In this document: piece after piece, positions 51,226-61,904 of the stretch
How the letters are laid out: every line of letters begins with the position of its first letter
Position numbering within the stretch: position 1 is the stretch's first letter
DNA from: Nocardioides furvisabuli
GTDB lineage: Bacteria > Actinomycetota > Actinomycetes > Propionibacteriales > Nocardioidaceae
Direction: 5' to 3'
Length of the DNA stretch: 64,000 nucleotides
NCBI RefSeq assembly: GCF_021083185.1
Contig: NZ_JAIGQB010000001.1
Location: 124,001 to 188,000 of the forward strand
Notes under the pieces: generated by a model
The model's database searches: none
What the model was told of the DNA's origin: nothing
The model's input: only the letters and a program-made list of their open reading frames with translations
Translations under genes and position numbers: made by a program

Positions 51226-51392
51226 CGTACGCTGGTCGTTGTTGAAGGGACGATCCCCGGATCGTCCTGGCCGCTCACGATGTGCGGCTCGTGTTCTTAC
51301 TCCTGGTTTTCGGTTCGCTGGACTCCATCAGGTGGATGTCTTCAGCAGGTCGCCGGCACACAGCCCGCGAACGAAAACAAAGGAAACACATC
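51226..51392 (+). promoter_or_regulatory. Promoter and long structured leader of cspA
   Basis: A TACGCT -10-like box at about 51227 predicts a leader of about 150 nt before the ATG at 51393. It includes a stem-loop with 9-bp arms GGACGATCC/GGATCGTCC (51248-51267) and an AC-rich ribosome site region ending AAAGGAAACACATC. Long structured leaders are typical of cold-shock mRNAs. Confidence 0.55.
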
Positions 51393-51596
51393 ATGGCTCA
51401 GGGCACCGTCAAGTGGTTCAACGCTGACAAGGGCTTCGGCTTCATCGCGCAGGACGGCGGCGGCGAGGACGTGTTCGTCCACTTCTCCGCGATCCAGTCC
51501 AACGGCTACAAGTCGCTCGAGGACAACCAGAAGGTCGAGTTCGACCTCGCCCAGGGCCCCAAGGGTCCCCAGGCCGAGAACGTCCGCATCGCCTGA
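51393..51596 (+). CDS. cspA: Cold-shock protein (CspA family)
   Basis: 67-residue RNA chaperone. The RNP1 motif KGFGFIAQ and RNP2 motif DVFVHFSAI are intact, with [14 protein letters not shown] at the N-terminus. AGGAAAC precedes the ATG. It is flanked by a long leader and a strong terminator, so it is monocistronic. Confidence 0.97.
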   Translation: MAQGTVKWFNADKGFGFIAQDGGGEDVFVHFSAIQSNGYKSLEDNQKVEFDLAQGPKGPQAENVRIA

Positions 51597-51607
51597 CATC
51601 TCCTCGA

Positions 51608-51640
51608 AGAGCCCCGTCCGCCTCGTGCGGCCGGGGCTCT
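51608..51640 (+). terminator. Terminator of cspA
   Basis: AGAGCCCCGTCCGC and GCGGCCGGGGCTCT (14-bp arms, one mismatch) with a CTCGT loop start 12 bp after the stop, followed by TTCGTGCG. Confidence 0.75.
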
Positions 51641-51763
51641 TCGTGCGTCCGGAGCCGGCCGGGACCGTGAGGCGGTGAGGTCCGTGAGGTCGTGAGGGAA
51701 ACGTGACGGTCCTGCCACCGCCGGGCCCACGCGCACGTCACAGTCGCCCACCACGCTGCTGCC

Positions 51764-53239
51764 ATGAGCACGCAGACCCCCACCCGCCGTAGCCGTCGCT
51801 GGATCGAGGACTGGCGTCCCGAGGACCCCGACTTCTGGGAGGGAGGAGGCCGCCGGGTCGCCCGGCGCAACCTGGTCTGGTCGATCTTCGCCGAGCACCT
51901 CGGCTTCTCGGTGTGGCTGATCTGGAGCGTGAGCTCGGCCTTCCTGGTGGCGACCGGCTTCGACTACACGCCGCAGCAGCTCTTCCTGCTGGTGGCCCTG
52001 CCCAACCTCGTCGGCTCGATGCTGCGCCTGCCCTACACCTTCGCGGTGCCGAGGTTCGGCGGCCGCAACTGGACGATGGCGAGCGCGGCACTGCTGCTGA
52101 TCCCCACGCTCGGCTTCGCGTACGCCGTGCAGCGGCCGGACACGCCGTACTGGGTGTTCTGCCTCATCGCCGCCACGGCCGGCCTCGGCGGCGGCAACTT
52201 CGCCAGCTCGATGGCCAACATCAACTTCTTCTATCCCGCGGCCAAGAAGGGCGCGGCGCTGGGTCTCAACGCCGCGGGTGGCAACGTGGGAGTCGCGCTG
52301 ATCCAGCTCCTCCTGCCCGTCATCGTCGGCGGCGCCGGGATCTTCGGCCTGGTCAAGGCCTCCGAGGGCGGGATCGACCTGCAGCGCGCGGCCTGGGTCT
52401 ACGCCGGCCTCGCGATCGTCGCGACGCTCGCGGCGTACTTCTTCATGGACAACCTCAGCACCGCGAAGTCCTCGCCACGCGAGCAGCTGCAGGTCGTGCG
52501 CAAGCGGCAGACGTGGATCATGGCATTCCTCTACATCGGCACCTTCGGCTCCTTCATCGGCTACTCCGCCGCGATGCCGCTGCTCATCAAGCTGAACTTC
52601 TGGGTGCCGGAGCCGGCGCCGCTGGGCACCGGCATCTACTTCGCCTACTTCGCGTTCCTCGGCGCCCTCGTCGGCTCCGCGACCCGGCCCTTCGGCGGCT
52701 GGCTGGCCGACCGCCTGGGCGGTGCGAAGGTGACGCTGGGCGCGTTCGCCGCGATGGTCGTCTTCACCCTGGCCGTGCTCTGGACACTCGTGCAGCTCAC
52801 CCCCAACCCGACCGCGGACCCGGCGATCGCGTCTGCCAACCAGTCGTGGTTCCCGTGGTTCCTGGGCTTCTTCCTCTGCGTCTTCGCCGCGACCGGCATC
52901 GGCAACGGCTCGACCTACAAGATGATCCCGGCCATCTGGCGCACCGAGGCCGAGCGGGCCACGCCGGCCGGCACCCCCGAGCGCACCGCCGCCCTGCTGG
53001 CCGGCACCAAGCAGGCCTCCGCCGCGATCGGCGTGATCGGCGCGGTGGGCGCCATCGGCGGCTTCCTCATCCCGATGGCCTTCAGCGCACCGTGGGTGGC
53101 CGACCCGATGTCCGCCACCAAGGGCGCCTTCCTGGTCTTCACCGTCTTCTACGTCGTCTGCGGTGCGGTGACCTGGGCGGTCTACCTGCGCCGCCCCGCC
53201 GAGGTCCGGGCCCACAGCCTGGCCGGCGCCGGGATCTGA
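51764..53239 (+). CDS. narK: Nitrate/nitrite MFS transporter (NarK)
   Basis: 491-residue protein with 12 helices. The nitrate-nitrite porter signatures are present: RLPYTFAVPRFGGRNWTM around helix 2-3, GLGGGNFASSMANINFFYPAAKKGAALGLNAAGGNVGVAL (helix 5), and FGSFIGYSAAMPLLIK with STYKMIPAIWR (helices 7 and 11). The N-terminal RRWIEDWRPEDPDFWEGGGRRVARRNLVWSIFAEHLGFSVW is the usual actinobacterial NarK start. It is first in the nitrate assimilation module, 11 bp ahead of the nitrate reductase. Confidence 0.95.
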   Translation: MSTQTPTRRSRRWIEDWRPEDPDFWEGGGRRVARRNLVWSIFAEHLGFSVWLIWSVSSAFLVATGFDYTPQQLFLLVALPNLVGSMLRLPYTFAVPRFGGRNWTMASAALLLIPTLGFAYAVQRPDTPYWVFCLIAATAGLGGGNFASSMANINFFYPAAKKGAALGLNAAGGNVGVALIQLLLPVIVGGAGIFGLVKASEGGIDLQRAAWVYAGLAIVATLAAYFFMDNLSTAKSSPREQLQVVRKRQTWIMAFLYIGTFGSFIGYSAAMPLLIKLNFWVPEPAPLGTGIYFAYFAFLGALVGSATRPFGGWLADRLGGAKVTLGAFAAMVVFTLAVLWTLVQLTPNPTADPAIASANQSWFPWFLGFFLCVFAATGIGNGSTYKMIPAIWRTEAERATPAGTPERTAALLAGTKQASAAIGVIGAVGAIGGFLIPMAFSAPWVADPMSATKGAFLVFTVFYVVCGAVTWAVYLRRPAEVRAHSLAGAGI

Positions 53240-53250
53240 GCGGTGACCTG

Positions 53251-55276
<2,026 letters not shown>

Positions 55277-55284
<8 letters not shown>

Positions 55285-56689
55285 GCGGGTCGTCGTGGTC
55301 GGCGGTGGCATGGCCGCCGTCCGTCTCGCCGAGCAGCTCGTCGGCGCCGACGTACGCCTCACGGTGCTCGCCGACGAGCCGCACGCGCCCTACAACCGGA
55401 TCCTGCTCTCCGCGGTCCTCGAGGGCACGCACTCCGCCGACGCGCTGACCCTGCGCTCGCCGGAGTGGTTCGCCGCGCAGGGCTTCGACCTGCGGCTCGG
55501 TGCGCGGGTGCTCGAGCTCGACCGCGACACGCGCGAGGTGGTGCTGGTCGACGGGGAACGCATCGCCTACGACCGGCTCGTCCTGGCCTGCGGATCGATC
55601 CCCACCCTCCCGCCGATCCGCGGGCTCGTGCGGCGCGACGGCACGCTCCACCCGAAGGTCCATCCCTTCCGGAGCCTGGCGGACTGCCGCCGCCTCGACA
55701 AGTCGGTGGTCGAGGTGCGAGCGCAGCGAGCCTCGAAACCATCGCGGGCCGTGGTCGTCGGCGGAGGCCTCCTCGGCCTCCAGGTCGCCCGTGCCCTGTC
55801 GGTGCGCGGAGTGCTCACCGAGGTCGTCGAGGGCGCCGACCACCTCCTCGCCGGCCAGGTCGGCCCGGCGGCGGGCGGGGTGCTCGCCCGCGACCTGCGC
55901 CGCCTCGGCACCGAGGTCTACACCGGCGCCCGCGCGGTCCGGATGACCGACGACGGCGTCCAGCTCGACAACGGCGCCCTGCTCCCGACCGACCTCGTCG
56001 TGCTGACCGCCGGCGGCCGGCCGTCGACCGCGCTGGCACGTCGCGCCGGGCTGATGGTGGGCCGCGGGATCGTCGTCGACAGCACGCTCACGAGCGTCAC
56101 CGACGACCGCGTGCACGCCATCGGCGACTGCGCGGAGCACCGTCGGCGCACGACCGGATTCGTCCCACCGGCCTGGGAGCAGGCCGAGGTGCTGGCCCGC
56201 GTGCTGCGCGGCGAGGAGGCGGCGTACGACGGCCTGCGCAGCGTCGCGCGGCTGCGCGCCACCGGCCTCGAGGTCGCCGTGCTGGGCGATCCGCGGACCG
56301 CCGAGGGCGAGGTCGTCGAGGTGACGAACCCGATCGCCGGCTCGCACCGGCGCCTGGTGGTCCACGGCGGACGGATCGTCGCGGCCGCGCTCGTCGGCGA
56401 CCTGTCGCGCGTCGGGCTGATCACCCAGCTCTACGACCGCGGCACCATCCTCGGACCCGACGAGCCCGGCCAGCTGCTGCTGCCCGAGGCCGCCGACGCC
56501 CCCACCACGCTGCCCGACGAGGCCGAGGTCTGCGCCTGCGCCGGCGTCAGCGCGGGGGAGATCCGGGCGTGCGGGACGGTGGCGGAGTGCGTCGACCGGA
56601 CCCGCGCGACCACCGGCTGCGGCGGGTGCGCGGACGCCGTACGGCGACTCGTGGGCGAGGTCGGGCCGGTGCGGGTGCCGGTGGGTTGA
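55277..56689 (+). CDS. FAD-dependent oxidoreductase with BFD-like [2Fe-2S] tail (nitrate reductase electron-transfer subunit)
   Basis: 470-residue homologue of the N-terminal half of NirB. It has two Rossmann motifs (VVVVGGGMAAVRLAE and AVVVGGGLLGLQVARAL) and a C-terminal BFD-type [2Fe-2S] motif (VCACAGVSAGE..., TGCGGCADAVRRL). It starts at GTG 55277 inside the end of nasC. It is likely to pass NAD(P)H electrons to NasC, like NasB of Bacillus. Odd: residues 144-156 (VVEVRAQRASKPS) are encoded by a copy of repeat family 2 inserted in frame between the two domains. Confidence 0.88.
55705..55742. repeat. Repeat family 2 copy inserted in frame in a coding region
   Basis: The hairpin GGTGGTCGAGGTGCGAG / CTCGAAACC pattern reads on the other strand as GGTTTCGAGGCTCGC then CTCGACCACCG, the sharing element of repeat family 2. 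It adds about 13 codons to the oxidoreductase without breaking the frame. Confidence 0.75.
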
Positions 56690-56700
56690 GGGGGCGACCC

Positions 56701-56731
56701 TTGACCTCACGTGCACCTGAGGTCCGATCAT
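56701..56731 (+). promoter_or_regulatory. MerR/SoxR-type promoter of the VOC gene
   Basis: The -35 TTGACC (56701-56706) and -10 GATCAT (56726-56731) are 19 bp apart. The palindrome at 56704-56723 differs from the one at 14263-14282 at a single position. The ATG lies 6 nt after the -10, predicting a leaderless mRNA. Confidence 0.75.
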
Positions 56732-56737
56732 CGACGC

Positions 56738-57133
56738 ATGACCGGTGTCCAGGAGTTCCGCATCACCCTCACCGTCGAGGACTTCGACGCCGCTGTGCGG
56801 CTCTACCGAGACGGCCTCGGCCTGCCGCAGCTCGCTGACTGGAGCAGCGACCAGGGTCGGGTGCTGCTGCTCGACGCGGGACGCGCGACGCTCGAGCTCT
56901 TCGACGAGGCGCAGGCGGCGATGGTCGACGACCTCGAGGTCGGTGCCCGGGTCTCGGGCCCGGTCCGGTTCGCCCTCCGGGTCTCCGACGCGGACGAGGC
57001 GGCAGCCACGCTCGTCGGGGCCGGTGCCACGGCGGTCGCGCGGGCGAAGGAGACGCCCTGGGGCGACCGCAACGCCCGCGTCGCCGCTCCCGACGGCATG
57101 CAGCTGACCTTGTTCGCGCTGGGAGAGACCTGA
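56738..57133 (+). CDS. VOC-family (glyoxalase/bleomycin-resistance fold) protein
   Basis: 131-residue protein with two beta-alpha-beta-beta-beta halves: FRITLTVEDFDAAVRLYRDGLGLPQLADWSSDQGRVLLLDAGRATLELFDE and VRFALRVSDADEAAATLVGAGATAVARAKETPWGDRNARVAAPDGMQLTLF. Metal ligands are possible but not certain. It may be a lyase, isomerase or drug-binding protein. A SoxR-like promoter suggests it serves in detoxification of redox-active compounds together with the MFS pump at 12847-14247. Confidence 0.88.
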   Translation: MTGVQEFRITLTVEDFDAAVRLYRDGLGLPQLADWSSDQGRVLLLDAGRATLELFDEAQAAMVDDLEVGARVSGPVRFALRVSDADEAAATLVGAGATAVARAKETPWGDRNARVAAPDGMQLTLFALGET

Positions 57134-57212
57134 CTGCCGACCTCGGGACCTTCGGCCCTGTCGGCTCCGCGCCGCTTCTTGGTTCTCTGGCGGCACGAGG
57201 GGGAGGCAGCCA

Positions 57213-57663
57213 GTGGATTCATGGGTCGACCTCTACTGGCTGCCCCTCGGCGCGGGCGGGTGGGGAGATGGGGCCGGTGTGGAACGTGACCGACAGCGAC
57301 CGCGGCGTGCTCTGCGAGGGCCCCGTCGGGTCCGCCCGGCTCGGTCGCTTCCGCGCGTTGCGCTACGAGCTGCGCTGCTGGGCCGGCGGTCGCATCCCCG
57401 ACGTCGCCGAGGCGGTCGACAGCCCCGTCCGCACGACGGAGGACCCGGCCCGGGCCGTTCGGGTGCTGGAGCTCCTCGCCCTCGTCCCGCCGCTGGTGTG
57501 GGGCCGCGACGAGCTGGCGCTCGGCGAGATGTGGAACTCGAACTCCGCCGTCGCGTGGGTGCTGGCACGGTCCGGCCACGACATGGACGCGATCCGACCG
57601 CCCGCAGGTGGCCGCGCCCCGGGATGGGGCGCAGGCCTCGAGCTGGCGACGCGGCAGGCGTGA
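57213..57663 (+). pseudogene. Broken actinobacterial conserved hypothetical gene (internal deletion and frameshift)
   Basis: GTG 57213, after GGGGGAGGCAGCCA, starts a frame reading VDSWVDLYWLPLGAGG. From about 57258 homologous-looking sequence continues in another frame (GEMGPVWNVTDSDRGVLCEG...RIPDVAEAVDSPVR...WGRDELALGEMWNSNS...PPAGGRAPGW, ending at 57663). From memory, intact relatives carry about 40-50 residues between these two parts (an LYHSALEV-type block). The missing middle plus frame change suggests a deleted, inactive gene. The 3' part could still be translated from ATG 57268 as a 131-residue protein. Confidence 0.6.
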
Positions 57664-57712
57664 GGGGCTGTGAGAGACGTCTGTGGGTCCACGCCGCGGC
57701 TCCGGCGCGACC

Positions 57713-59284
57713 TCAGCGCTTTACCCGCACCCTCGCCCAGGGGCTGGGGTCGGACTGCCCTGCCGCGTTGGCGGCCGTGATCCGGAACCTGTAGCGGCCC
57801 GGCTCGAGCCCCTTGTAGACGACCTTGCGGGCCCACGGTGCCGCCCTCTTGTCCCGGCCGCGGCTGATGTCGACGACGTACTGGGTGATGGCGCTGCCGT
57901 TGTCGCGGGCGGCGGCCCACCGCACGATCACCTTGCGACCACGCTTGATCACGCGCGGGGCGTCCATCCGGCTCGGCGGTGCGGCCGACGGCGGCACGGT
58001 CGGCATCGTCGGCGCCGTCGGGACGGTGGGCGATGTCGGGCCCGTCGGGCCCGTCGGGTCCGTGGGGTCGGTCGGGTCCGGCGGCGGGTCCTCGACCGGA
58101 CAGCCGGCGTTGTCGGCCGGACCGGGAACCGAAGGGCACGCGTCGACGGCGTCGGGCACACCGTCGTCGTCCGCGTCCGGGTCGGGCGGCACGACGGGCA
58201 CGCACGTCGTGGTCGCGGCCGTGCACGGCTGCCAGCTCGACCCGACGAAGCCGAGCTCGACGCTCCACGGCGTCCAGATCTTGGTGGCCGAGGTGCCGTT
58301 GGCGTTCATCGTCCAGAGCTCGGTGGCCGAGCGGACGTAGCTCCCGCTCTGGCACGAGGCGTTGCGGTCGCCGGCGAACAGGATCCGGGTGCCGTCGGGT
58401 GACCAGCTCGCATCGCGCTCGGACAGCTCGTACTCACCGGAGGTCGAGCCGACCTTCACCAGCGGGGCGTCGGCGGTGGCGGCGACGGTGTAGAGGTCGG
58501 CGTTGGACCAGCTCCCCGTCTGGCCGAGTGGGTGGCAGCTGCCACCGAGGGAGCCGTCGGCCATGGTGGTGAGGACGAGGTCCTGGCTCGGGTGCCACTC
58601 GGCCCCGGACGGGATGGCGGCGAGCATCCCGTTGGGTGGCTGGCTGCGCAGGTTGGTGTCGGCGTAGCGGGCGTCGAGGCTCCCGTCGGCGACGTCGAAG
58701 CCGTAGATCCCCCACCCGATCGGGTCCTGGTCGCAGTCGGCGGTGCCGACCGATGCCATCTTCGACCCGTCCGGGGAGAAGGTGGCACCGAGCTCGCCGT
58801 AGTCGCAGGTCCGGAGCCATCGGAACGCACCGGTCGCGACGGTGAGCAGGCCGGTGCGCGAATCGATCTCCACGGCGAGCGTGGTGCCGTCGGGCGACCA
58901 CTCGAGGTGGGTGACGCAGCCGGTGGCGACGGACGCGCGGTCGGTGCCGTCGGCGTCGACGGTCCACACCTGGTTGGCGGACGCCCAGGCGATGCGGTTG
59001 CCGTCGGGCGACCAGTCGAGGTCGAAGCCGCACAGGCTGCGCTTGGCGGCCGCCGGGACGAGCGTTCGCGCCCCGGAGCCGTCGGCGTTCATCACCACGA
59101 GGTCGAGGTCGTCGGAGACGTGCGCACCGGCCCGCCAGGCGAAGGCCGCGATCATGCCGTTGGTCGGCGCGGCCGCGGCTGCGGCGGCCGGCGGCTCGGA
59201 CGCCCCGGGTGCCGCGGCTGCGACGAGCAGCGGGGCGGCGACCAGGAGGGCGGTCGCGGCGAGCGTGGAGCGGCGTCTTGGCAT
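57713..59284 (-). CDS. Secreted TolB/PD40 beta-propeller protein with TSP3-like segment and fibronectin type III domain
   Basis: 523-residue exported protein. A signal peptide (MPRRRSTLAATALLVAAPLLVAAAAPGA) is followed by several PD40 blades (DLDWSPDGNRIAWAS, HLEWSPDGTTLAVEI, TFSPDGSKMASVG, SWSPDGTRILFAG). Then comes a thrombospondin-3-like Asp-rich stretch (DPDADDDGVPDAVDACP), a Pro/Thr-rich linker of DPT/GPT units (about 400-435), and a C-terminal fibronectin type III domain (SAITQYVVDISRG... to ..SPWARVRVKR). No anchor is seen. Likely a secreted surface or matrix protein; function unknown. Confidence 0.85.
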   Translation of the reverse strand: MPRRRSTLAATALLVAAPLLVAAAAPGASEPPAAAAAAAPTNGMIAAFAWRAGAHVSDDLDLVVMNADGSGARTLVPAAAKRSLCGFDLDWSPDGNRIAWASANQVWTVDADGTDRASVATGCVTHLEWSPDGTTLAVEIDSRTGLLTVATGAFRWLRTCDYGELGATFSPDGSKMASVGTADCDQDPIGWGIYGFDVADGSLDARYADTNLRSQPPNGMLAAIPSGAEWHPSQDLVLTTMADGSLGGSCHPLGQTGSWSNADLYTVAATADAPLVKVGSTSGEYELSERDASWSPDGTRILFAGDRNASCQSGSYVRSATELWTMNANGTSATKIWTPWSVELGFVGSSWQPCTAATTTCVPVVPPDPDADDDGVPDAVDACPSVPGPADNAGCPVEDPPPDPTDPTDPTGPTGPTSPTVPTAPTMPTVPPSAAPPSRMDAPRVIKRGRKVIVRWAAARDNGSAITQYVVDISRGRDKRAAPWARKVVYKGLEPGRYRFRITAANAAGQSDPSPWARVRVKR

Positions 59285-59503
59285 CGTGGGCTCCCTCGTG
59301 AGTCCCGAGAGGCGTGTCGCGAACATCGCACCGGCGCACGACCGGGGCCACAGGCGTACGGCGCAGATTGAGGTCATGTTTCTCGCAGTGCGCGGAACTG
59401 TACGAGGACTGTGCGGGTCCACGCCGTGGTCGCCGCCCGGGCCTGACGGGTGCACTGGTGGCACCGAGACCCGACGGGGGTCCGTGACGAAAGGGTCAGC
59501 ACC

Positions 59504-59923
59504 ATGAGAGCCACCATCCGCCGCTTCGGCGTCGTGTCAGCCGCAGCGGCTGCGGCGGTCGCCGTGACCGCGACCAGCGCCAGCGCGCACCACTGCTACG
59601 TGCCGATGTACTCCCTCAGCGCCCCGGCGTCGAGCAACTGGTTCGTCGTCTCGGCCGAGACGGGGGCCGACCTGGTCTTCGGCTACCGGGCTGCGTGCGA
59701 CGAGGCCGCCGATGCGGGCTACGGCGCGCTGCGCGCCGAGGGCATGCCGGTCGGGATCAAGATCTTCGATAAGATGACGATCGGCGACCCCAAGGGCACC
59801 GGGCGGATCCCGACGCCGAACGGCGCCGACGGCAAGGGCCTGGAGTACTTCGGGGCCGGCTCGACGCTGGCCGACGAGATGGTCGGGACCTGGATCGCCG
59901 CGGCCGACGCGCACGACTGCTGA
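59504..59923 (+). CDS. Small secreted protein, function unknown
   Basis: 139-residue protein with a clear signal peptide (MRATIRRFGVVSAAAAAAVAVTATSASA-H). The mature part begins HHCYVPMYSL and ends DAHDC, with three cysteines in all (Cys near 31, in RAACDE, and at the C-terminus). I do not recognise the family. AAAGGG precedes the ATG at 59504. The 219-bp gap to the left, between divergent genes, holds promoters only. Confidence 0.78.
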   Translation: MRATIRRFGVVSAAAAAAVAVTATSASAHHCYVPMYSLSAPASSNWFVVSAETGADLVFGYRAACDEAADAGYGALRAEGMPVGIKIFDKMTIGDPKGTGRIPTPNGADGKGLEYFGAGSTLADEMVGTWIAAADAHDC

Positions 59924-59958
59924 GGGGACCGCGGCTGGCGGGGTGCGTAGCCGCGGGC

Positions 59959-59986
59959 GGGGCCACTCGTTGTCTCGAGTGACCCC
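59959..59986 (+). terminator. Hairpin between the small secreted protein and the hydrolase
   Basis: GGGGCCACTCG and CGAGTGACCCC (11-bp arms, one mismatch) with a TTGTCT loop lie 36 bp after one stop and 17 bp before the next ATG. It may end the first transcript or fold in the leader of the second. Confidence 0.5.
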
Positions 59987-60003
59987 ATCGCAGGAGAGAA
60001 GCC

Positions 60004-61551
60004 ATGCCCCGTCACCTCGTCAGCCGCACCACCGCCGCCGTCGCGGGCGTCCTCGCGCTCGCCTCGGTCCCGTACGTCGCCTCGCCGGCCACCGCCGCGG
60101 ACGCCGTCACCACGACCGACGGCTGCCTGACCAGCGTCCCGGACCCGGGCACGACAGCCCCGGTGGACATCTGCTTCACGCTCTTCCGCCCGGCCGGCGC
60201 GACGAAGGACCGACCGGTGCCGATGGTGCTGCACAGCCACGGCTGGGGCGGCAGTCGTACGACGGACCCGACGGCGTTCGCCTACCTCACCGACGCAGGC
60301 TTCGGCGTGCTGAGCTTCGACCAACGTGGCTTCGGGGAGAGCGGCGGCCAGGCCCACATCGAGAACCCCGACGTCGAGGGCAAGGACGTCCAGGAGGTCG
60401 TCGACGTCGTCGCCGCGCAGCCGTGGGTGAAGAAGCAGAAGCCCGGCGACCCGGTGCTCGGCGCGATCGGCGGGTCCTACGGCGGCGGCTACCAGTTCGT
60501 CGGCGCCTTCAGCGAGCTGCGCGACAAGGGCGCGACGCGCTTCGACGCGCTCGTCCCGGAGATCACCTGGTCGAGCCTGACCGAGAGCCTCTTCCCGCAG
60601 GGCGTCCCGCGAACGGAGTGGGCCACCGCCCTCACCGCCGCCGCGCTGCCGACCGACGCGCTGCCGCCGATCGTGCTCCGCGGCTTCGCCGAGGCGACCG
60701 CGACCGGCCACGTGCCGGCGTACCTCCACGACTTCCTCGACCGCAACGGCCCGGAGTGGCACGTGCGCCAGGGGCGCAGGCTCGACATCCCCGTGCTCTT
60801 CGGGCAGGGCGCGACCGACAACCTCTTCCCGCTCGACCAGGGCCTGAAGAACTTCCGTCGCGCGCTGACCGACAAGGCCCGCGCGCAGAGCATCCTGGTC
60901 GGCTACAACGGCGGGCACACCCTGCCGTCGGCCCTGCCGTTCGGCAGCAACCTCGACGTCCCGCTCGCCACCAGCGACGCCTGCTCGCCGATGCTCGGCA
61001 GCCCGACCTTCGCCGACCTCGGGCTGCGCTTCCTCACGCAGAACCTGAAGGGCGTGAAGACCGGTCTGAAGGGCCTCGGCCAGCTGCACCTCACCACCGC
61101 CGCCGGCGACCGCTGCGTCACCGTGCCGGCCTCCGCGCCCACCACTGCGGTGGAGCTCGGCGAGGTCGTCAGCACCGTCGGCGTCGGCGCCCCGATCGCC
61201 TACCCGATCGCGCAGGGCCCGCTCACCATCGCGGGCTCCTCGAAGCTCGACGCCACCCTCACCACGCTCGGCCTCGACAACCGCGCCTTCCTCGGCCTGT
61301 CGGTCGGCACCAGCCCGCTCGACGCCCGCATCGTGCAGAACAACATGCTCCCGGTCCGCGAGAGCGGCGTCGTGATCAACAAGCTCCGCACGGGCATCGA
61401 GCTGCCGTCGGTCGCGGTCGACGTGCCGGCCGGGAAGACGCTCTTCCTGACGGTGGCGCCGATCTCGGACATGTACGTCGGCTTCGGCTCGCGCGTGGTC
61501 GGTGCGATGCGGATGAAGGACGTCGTGGTGCACCTGCCGGTGGTGGACTGA
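60004..61551 (+). CDS. Secreted alpha/beta hydrolase, CocE/NonD or X-Pro dipeptidyl-peptidase type
   Basis: 515-residue exported hydrolase. A signal peptide (MPRHLVSRTTAAVAGVLALASVPYVASPATA) precedes the hydrolase core: HSHGWGGSRTTD (oxyanion region), SFDQRGFGESGG, the nucleophile elbow GGSYGGG, and NGGHTLPS with the likely catalytic His; an Asp in GATDNLFPL completes the triad. The C-terminal 200 residues form a jelly-roll-like domain, as in CocE/PepX enzymes. The ATG follows CAGGAGAGAAG. Substrate could be a peptide or ester; not assignable. Confidence 0.88.
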   Translation: MPRHLVSRTTAAVAGVLALASVPYVASPATAADAVTTTDGCLTSVPDPGTTAPVDICFTLFRPAGATKDRPVPMVLHSHGWGGSRTTDPTAFAYLTDAGFGVLSFDQRGFGESGGQAHIENPDVEGKDVQEVVDVVAAQPWVKKQKPGDPVLGAIGGSYGGGYQFVGAFSELRDKGATRFDALVPEITWSSLTESLFPQGVPRTEWATALTAAALPTDALPPIVLRGFAEATATGHVPAYLHDFLDRNGPEWHVRQGRRLDIPVLFGQGATDNLFPLDQGLKNFRRALTDKARAQSILVGYNGGHTLPSALPFGSNLDVPLATSDACSPMLGSPTFADLGLRFLTQNLKGVKTGLKGLGQLHLTTAAGDRCVTVPASAPTTAVELGEVVSTVGVGAPIAYPIAQGPLTIAGSSKLDATLTTLGLDNRAFLGLSVGTSPLDARIVQNNMLPVRESGVVINKLRTGIELPSVAVDVPAGKTLFLTVAPISDMYVGFGSRVVGAMRMKDVVVHLPVVD

Positions 61552-61557
61552 GGGCCG

Positions 61558-61797
61558 CTAGCGCGGCGGCACCTCGCCGTTGGCGACCGCCTCGATCCAG
61601 TCGACGACGTCGTCGGGGAGGTAGGCACCCTGCGGGGTGTCGTGCCCCGCGCCCCACGCATCGGTCGACACGAGGCCGCCCGCACGGTTGATCTCCGCCA
61701 TCACGGTGGGCGTCACCTCGTCGCCGTTGTGGGCGACGAGCCAGTCCCGGGTCTCCTGCGACAGCCGGGGCCACCAGGCTTCGATCGATGTGGGCAT
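61558..61797 (-). CDS. Small conserved hypothetical protein
   Basis: 79-residue acidic protein: MPTSIEAWWPRLSQETRDWLVAHNGDEVTPTVMAEINRAGGLVSTDAWGAGHDTPQGAYLPDDVVDWIEAVANGEVPPR in outline, here noted only by its ends and the conserved-looking RLSQETRDWL and LPDDVVDWIE. No membrane segment. ATG 61797 starts the compact form; the frame extends 14 codons with poor coding character. Codon bias supports a real gene. Function unknown. Confidence 0.65.
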   Translation of the reverse strand: MPTSIEAWWPRLSQETRDWLVAHNGDEVTPTVMAEINRAGGLVSTDAWGAGHDTPQGAYLPDDVVDWIEAVANGEVPPR

Positions 61798-61904
61798 GTG
61801 GCCAAGGTAACCCCGAAGGCCGCAGTGAGCCCGTGCCACCCAGTTTTCACGCCCGAAACATTCGCGGAGCCCGCTGACAACATCGCCTTCCTACCGTCCT
61901 CGGC

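Noticed and set aside
51703..51718. GTGAC-N6-GCCAC as a GlnR box upstream of narK, and a TTTTC-N6-GAAAC site upstream of nirB
   Set aside because: Each matches only part of the GTNAC-N6-GAAAC pattern, and the second box of the pair is missing; too weak to call without a matrix scan.
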